In this document: positions 58,504-64,000 of the stretch, one piece after another
How the letters are laid out: each line of letters starts with the position of its first letter
How positions within the stretch are numbered: the first letter of the stretch is position 1
Assembly: GCA_025084515.1 (NCBI GenBank)
Contig: JAJAGP010000936.1
Span: 62,001 to 126,000 of the forward strand
Direction: 5' to 3'
DNA from: Ancistrus triradiatus
Lineage: Eukaryota; Chordata; Actinopteri; Siluriformes; Loricariidae
DNA length: 64,000 nt
Position numbers and translations under genes: made by a program
The notes under the pieces: model-generated
What the model was told of the DNA's origin: nothing
Seen by the model: the letters and a program-made list of their open reading frames with translations, nothing else
Databases searched by the model: none

Positions 58504-59205
58504 GGCGCTGTAAAAACACCGGCCACGATCATGTGAACTGAAATCAGGGGCGGCGATATTCGGTACGGTGAGGCTTGACGAATACAACGTTTTTATCTGA
58601 AAAAGACGCAATAAAAACAAAAACCATTTCGGTAATCTTATAGGGACAGTTATGCGCGCCACTTTAAAATATCTGACTATTTTCAAATGTGGTGTTCCGA
58701 GCAATGACACTACATAAAGCGAAACGCAATGGTGCTACTGAGAAAACATTAAAGCATTCACACTGACCCGAAAACACTGAGAAAAGGGACGTGATGATCT
58801 GCACTAGTAAAGTCTGGCAACACCGTGTTACATAATAACAATCCCTCCTTGGGCAAACGCTGCACAGAGGTACCGCCAGGGCGAAAGAAAAGTGTACCTA
58901 CAACATGCCAATATAAAAACGAAAGGACTGCAGTTTATGTGCCGTGTTCTATAGTTTTCACTGAAACTTATCGACATTCCTGCAGTGTCGTATAGTTATT
59001 AATAGATGTCGATCTATCGGTCGATTCTATCTGTGCTACCTTGTGTTTGAAGCTGTTGTCGATCTGTTGAGGATAGTGTATAGATCTGCTTTTATCTTAT
59101 AATTTCCGGAAATGTCAAAAACACAAACAAGACATGCCAACGAACAAGCATATCCTGGTAGACTGGCTTGCCTGCCAGGTCTGTCATGAAATGCGTGCAA
59201 TGCTG
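58504..59205 (-). promoter_or_regulatory. oma1 5' flank and probable promoter region
   Basis: Immediately upstream of the ATG the sequence is relatively CpG-rich for this window (GCGCGCC near 58655, several CG pairs at 58540-58720). No TATA box is evident. The exact transcription start cannot be placed from sequence. Confidence 0.4.
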
Positions 59206-59465
59206 CCCAGGAAAAATGTACTGTGAATTTCATAGTAAAAATTAATGCTGACAGTTTTAATGTGAACTTTCACAGTTTGACCAAGAAATTCACAGTCTAC
59301 TATGAATTTTGATAGTGAATTTAGCCGCTCATGGTTTACTGTGCAATGCATAGTACAACTGTACACTTGATGGACTGTGAACTGACATGAGTATTATTTC
59401 ATTTTTGCTATGAGTTTTGTTAGCCACTTCATGGGTCTACTCTGATATTCACAGTTACATTTTTT
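59206..59465. repeat. degenerate TACTGTGAATTTCATAGT repeats
   Basis: Several alternating direct and inverted copies of CTGTGAATTTCATAGTA-type units (59220, 59270, 59295, 59338, 59445). No coding content. Confidence 0.5.
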
Positions 59466-59869
59466 CCTCTGTAACATACACAGCAGAAGTAGGCAAAATT
59501 CTTTTTTTAAAAGTAAAACAGTACTATTCATCTTGATTTTACTCACTTTAAAAAAGTTGAAGTAAGGGCAATACTCGCGTTAAAGGTTGAAGTATGACTC
59601 AACGAAGTATAAAATTACATGCTGGCTAAATGTACTTGGAAGTAATAAAAAAGTAAAAAGCATTTCTTTAACCCACGTTCGAAAGTTAAGTTAGAAATGC
59701 CATCTCGTATGGTTTACAGAGAAAGGTCACAAGACGAGAAAATTAGCCAGTTGAGCCCTCAGGCAAAGAATGGCCAGACTGGTTCGAGCTGCGATAGACA
59801 GGTTACAGTAACTCAATATATAAACTCGTTACAACTGAGGTATCAGTAGAGCATCTCTGCACTCACAAC

Positions 59870-60520
59870 TGTCGAAGGTTGATTGAAGCGATGGGTTACA
59901 GAATTCAGAAGACCCCACCGTGTGCACTCCTGTCAGCTAAGAACAAGCAACTGATGCTACGATTCAAAAAGGCTTACCAAAATTGGACAGTAAAAACATG
60001 GCCTCGTCTGAAGGTCTCAATTTCTGACATGACAATTCTTAGATGGCAGGTCAGAATTGACTAAACATCATGGAAAGATGGATCCATCCTGTCTTGTATC
60101 AATGGTTCAGGCTGGTGGTGGTAGTGTGTTTGTAATAGTTGTGGAGGATATATGGCACACTTTAGGACCCTTATACCAATTGAGCATTGCTTACTGCCAC
60201 GGCCTACCTGGTAGTATAGTTGCTGAAAACATTCCACCCTTTATGATAACAGTGAACCATGGCCATTGTCACAAAGTCAAATTCATCTCAAAATGGTTCA
60301 TGAACATGACAGCGAAGTTTCAGTGTACTCAAATGGCTCCACAGTCATCAGTTTCAATCCAACCAGACACTGTTGGTGGTGGAATGGAACAAGATAGTGC
60401 ATCATGATGTGCAGGAGACAAATCTGCAGCAAGGTGTGAAGCGATCATGTCAGACCAAAATCTCAGGAATGTTTATAGTACCTGGTTGTTGAATCTATGC
60501 CATGATGTAGTCCTCTTCAT
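59870..60520 (+). pseudogene. Tc1 family H transposase relic
   Basis: ACTGTCGAAGGTTGATTGAAG, then PCALLSAKNKQLMLRF, then KMDPSCLVSMVQAGGGSVFV, VVEDIWHTLGPLYQLSIAYC and the eroded C-terminus to TTGAATCTATGCCATGA. The catalytic Asp of the DNAP block reads VNHGHCHK, so it is lost. Two overlapping frames show a frameshift near 60060. Confidence 0.8.
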
Positions 60521-61004
60521 CACTTAATGAAAAAAAGTTATTAGCAGACAGTATTCTACCATAACACAATCTACTGTAGGTAAAATTATATTATACAATA
60601 CAGTGTAGAGTAATGTAATTATTATCTAGACAAAAAGTCCAATCTGCCCCACCTTTGGGTCATTGGGTGTATATTTTTTGGATTTCGGCTTCTGATAAAA
60701 CAAAATCAATTAAAAACCTTATCGTTCTGTTCGAAGATAAACCTCGGGTTTTTTTTTTTCTTCTTCAAATCAAAGGTCCCAAAGCTGTTCTGTGATTTCC
60801 CACGATTACCTAATTAGCACACAGGGTAGCTGCTGAAAAAGCTTGGCATGCCTGAGCATGCTAAATCAGGTAGATGCTGGATGAAAAAACAGGTTATAAA
60901 AGGGGCCTACATTTACAGGACTGTTTGTACTCATTGCTAAACATGTTCTTCCTAATCTTCAACCGAGATTTTGGCTCAGAGGTATTTGTAGTCCAATGCC
61001 ATTT
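60521..61004. other. no recognised feature
   Basis: AT-rich, nothing supported. Confidence 0.5.
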
Positions 61005-62356
61005 TACAAAACCCAAATCAGAAGAAGCTGGGAACGTATGCCAAAAGCAAAAATAAAACAAACAGTGTTTATTACATTTCTTTGACTGTATTTCATTGCA
61101 GGACCAGTTGGGAAACCACAATAATTCATGTTTTTGTCTGGTCAATGTAATTTCGCGGTTAATATATTGTTAATACCAGTCCTTATTTCAGGTATGCAAA
61201 CACATTCCAAAAAAATCGTTGGGCCCAGTGCCCCCCCCCCCCCCAATTTAAAGCTAAAATGAGGTTAAAAAAAATAAAAATAATCAATAATAATAATAAT
61301 AATAATAAACATAATAAAAATGTGATTTCAAACAATCGATGTCAACAGGTGACTGTAAGAATATGGGGTGGTCAAAAGTAGTAACAATAAAGCTGAGGGC
61401 ACAAAAAAATGGGGCAGAGGTTCTCCAGTTTGTCAACACATGGCATGAGAAAATGAATTGAAATGTTAAAAACAGTGTTCCAGTTTTTAAATATCTGAAA
61501 GGGATTTGGCTATTTTCTTCATTCATAAGTCAGGATTGGAGGAAAGGAATTTCAGTGTGTAAAGTGCACACGGTTCAACTTAAGCTGAACACCTGTGATC
61601 CAACCTCGACGGCACTGACATCAAGAACTGAAATCCATCAATAAGTGATACAACACATGGCAAGAGATTGCTTTGGTGAAACCGTGTCAAAGAAACACAA
61701 TAAAGAGTTAATTCACAAATGGCACTTAAATCTTTACTGTGCAAAAAACCAAAACTTTGTTAACCAGTCCAGAAGTTGATGTGACTTCTCTGGGCCTCGG
61801 AGACATATGGGATGGGCCATCACACATTAGAAAGTGGATTGTGGTCAGACCAATCAGTATTTCACATCTTTTGGAGTGAAAAAATAATGTCCTGTGCTTT
61901 GGACCAAAAGACAAATAGAGTAATCCAGACTGTTATCAGCAACCAACTCCAAAAGACAGGCTCCTGTCAACGTATGTTGGTTGTGTTAGTTGCCTTTGGC
62001 CAGGTCATTTATACTTTCAGTGAGCAGCATTTCTCAAAAGACAATTGCAAAACCACAGCTGCAAACATTTTAAAGGCTTTGCTGTTGTGGATGAAGATGA
62101 TATGACTACTGGACTGAACCTGTCCCCCATCACATAATTTGTGGGAGAATTTTGAAACAAAAAATGTAACAATGTCAACCCCCTTCTGTTGCATACGTTA
62201 AAGACGTGTTTGCAGGAATCATGGGACAAACACCTGAAAGACTTCATCACTTGATATCCTCTATGCCAAAATGTATTTTAAGTTTTGTAAATGCAAAATA
62301 CTAAATGCTTCACTTTTCCAACTTTTTTATGATGTGTTGCAGGCCTGAAATGCATG
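61005..62356 (+). mobile_element. Tc1 family B copy, right end truncated
   Basis: TACAAAACCCAAATCAGAAG at the left; ATGTTTTTGTCTGGTCAATG and the ACACATTCCAAAAAAATCG block follow. At the right only GTGTTGCAGGCCTGAAATG remains, so the last ~170 bp are missing. Transposase text at 61810-62250: WSDQSVFHIFWSEK, RVIQTVISNQLQKTG, AAANILKALLLWMKM. Decayed and frameshifted. It contains a C14 run (61231-61244) and an (AAT)n tract near 61290. Confidence 0.8.
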
Positions 62357-62526
62357 TATACACACACAGGTAGATATGTAAATGATTAGAAGTGTTGTCT
62401 GATTAGACAATGGGTCTTGCCACAAGAGGATGTAAAAGTGCTTCCCCTGCTGCCCTAAAAAAAAAGGCTCTCAGAGGTCACTTTTGGGTAGTGTACTTTT
62501 TGGTGAGGGATCATTGACTGCTAGAC

Positions 62527-63050
62527 ATGCCTCTACGATGCATTCGAAGACATTTGCCTAGTTGATAGACTTTGAGAAGGGGGCATCATTGGACTGAGAA
62601 GCAGTACGGACAAATTGCCTGCCACTTAGGCCATTCTGATCTAGCTGTTAGGGGGTATTGGGATTAGCGGTTCTATGAGTACATACACACATGGTGAACA
62701 GGCTCCAGACGGCCCAGACAGACCACCAGAAGATTGAATCATAGGAGCTTAGCTGAAAAAAAAATTGTTGTCACATCATGCATTACGTGTCCTGCCATTG
62801 TCAGCCAGCCATTGTTGCCTTCATTTGCAGTGGTGTTGTGAGCAAGATACCTGCACTGCTAGAAACTGGAACCGTATCGTCTTTAGCAACGAATCCAGGT
62901 TCTGTTTCGGATCCAGTGACAGTCGGGTTCAAGTATGGAGGCTTCGTGGTGAGCGCTTCAATCCTGATCAGCTTATTTAATGGATGTGGTCATCACACTC
63001 AGGGGAGTATACTGCAGTATAAGTGCTAATACTATGGACAAACAAAACTG
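62527..63050 (+). pseudogene. Tc1-like transposase relic, separate family
   Basis: It opens MPLRCIRRHLPS-stop, then LIDFEKGGIIGLR (typical N-terminus of this Tc1 group). Later ARNWNRIVFSNESRFCF, DSRVQVWRLRGERFNPD: the first catalytic Asp of FSDES is Asn here. Stops at several points; the C-terminal half is missing. Confidence 0.8.
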
Positions 63051-63780
63051 CAGAAAAAAGCCATAAAAGGGACCAGGGAGCCATAGCCGTATCAAGCATA
63101 ATATTTCTTCAACAATACTGATAAGATTTTACACCTCTGGTCCAGCGTAGCAAGCGCATAATTAGTCAAACTAGGTTTTTCATTCACTCTGTAGGGACCA
63201 GAGACTGGAGCTTCTATCTGGAGAGAAGAATTTTCCATTTCTGGGATAAAATGACAGAGAAACAGCTTTCATGTCATCTGCTGTTTCTCCTCCTGAGATG
63301 AACAAAGAGCATGCCTACACAAATCATGAGCAAGATTCAGTCTGTCCCACAGTGAAAAAATATAACCAGATACTGTCTGATCCTGAAAACATTGAGCAGG
63401 TGACAGCCACTGTTTCTGCAATGCCTTAAGGGGCCCTCAAACTGAATGCCCAAACACAATTCCTGATGGACTGAACCCAGCAGACTCTAGCATAGTATCC
63501 TTAATGGCAATCAGCAGTGGGAACTCCCTCATCCGAATCCTTCCTGACCAGCAAGTAATAAGTCTGCAGCATGTTTGTGAGTGTCTGATGGAAGAGTTAC
63601 AATCCGTGCTAGGCAAAGAATCAATGCAATCAGCCAAAATGCATTCAAAGAGCTCTTGTAAAATTGGAATCGATCGGAGTGTGGCACGCAGAATAACTTT
63701 TCTGGGTTTCTCCTCAACTTGATACATATGGCATGTGCAACAGAAACGAGTGTTGTCTGTCTACATCACTGCCCAAATGA
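63020..63780 (-). pseudogene. Ty3/gypsy integrase relic
   Basis: Minus-strand text in order: TRFCCTCHMYQVEEKPRKV (the C-x2-C zinc part of the integrase N-domain), then REFPLLIAIKDTM, LESAGFSPSGIVFGHSV, GPLKALQ, and after a frameshift VSGPYRVNEKPSLTNYALAT. This is the C-terminal integrase order of fish gypsy elements. The catalytic core between the zinc part and REFPL is mostly deleted. Stops interrupt it. Family from motif style only. Confidence 0.7.
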
Positions 63781-64000
63781 AGTATTTCAATATGCATGAC
63801 TGGAACAAGGATTCACACACTGGGTCATCTGGACACAAGGAGGATCCAGGCAGATTGACCACTTAATGTAATTTATTTCGTATACACATCACACAAGCAA
63901 GGAACACAGCTGGGTACAACTGCTCTAGAAAATTATCATTAATAGCAATGGCATTTGTCAAAACCTCAGGTAAAGGGCATACATTGCTACCTGCTATGTC

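Noticed and set aside
58504..58710. An upstream extension of oma1 exon 1 in the same frame
   Set aside because: The open frame begins only with GTG, and no in-frame ATG lies between it and 58503; the ATG at 58503 has a strong context.

Overview
The window reads as nuclear DNA of a ray-finned (teleost) fish. It is AT-rich, has one intron-split vertebrate gene, and is otherwise packed with decayed transposons typical of teleosts: many Tc1/mariner families with long terminal inverted repeats, tRNA-derived SINEs with an L2-type 3' tail (GGATAAGGGCRTCTGCTAAATG), DANA/Mermaid-like SINEs, an RTE-clade LINE, an L2-like LINE, a hAT relic, a Ty3/gypsy solo LTR and integrase relic, and (CA)n, (TA)n, (GA)n and (TAA)n microsatellites. 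An ostariophysan host such as a catfish would fit the Tc1 load, but the species cannot be fixed from sequence alone.

The only protein-coding host gene I can support is oma1 on the minus strand. It encodes the stress-activated zinc metalloprotease of the mitochondrial inner membrane. Eight coding exons run from 58503 (ATG) down to 30648 (stop). All have canonical GT/AG borders and matching phases, giving a continuous 444-residue protein that keeps the transmembrane segment, the HEMSH zinc motif and the downstream EAEAD motif. Exon 4, which carries the catalytic motif, sits directly against a (CA/GT)n microsatellite that takes the place of its polypyrimidine tract.

Layout. 1-12 kb: Tc1 copies, SINEs, a gypsy solo LTR with a 5-bp target duplication (6823-7079), and a nearly full-length dead RTE LINE with a 13-bp target duplication (7291-10387). 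12-15.8 kb: an inverted L2-like LINE, then a palindromic Tc1 derivative. 17-29 kb: Tc1 relics, including the best-preserved one (20260-21786), a long-inverted-repeat MITE, a perfect 116-bp inverted duplication and a 72-bp tandem duplication. 30.6-58.5 kb: oma1, whose introns hold nested elements (a 1.4-kb foldback element inside a Tc1; a SINE inside a Tc1), a hAT relic with BED-finger remnants, a 49-bp-arm hairpin next to exon 3, and a GC-rich minisatellite of about 140-bp units in intron 1. 58.5-64 kb: upstream flank of oma1 with Tc1 relics and a Ty3/gypsy integrase relic.

I found no clearly new multi-gene system. The most unusual items are the intronic near-perfect hairpin, the microsatellite splice acceptor of the catalytic exon, the nested foldback element, and the mirrored microsatellites at both ends of two separate Tc1 insertions.
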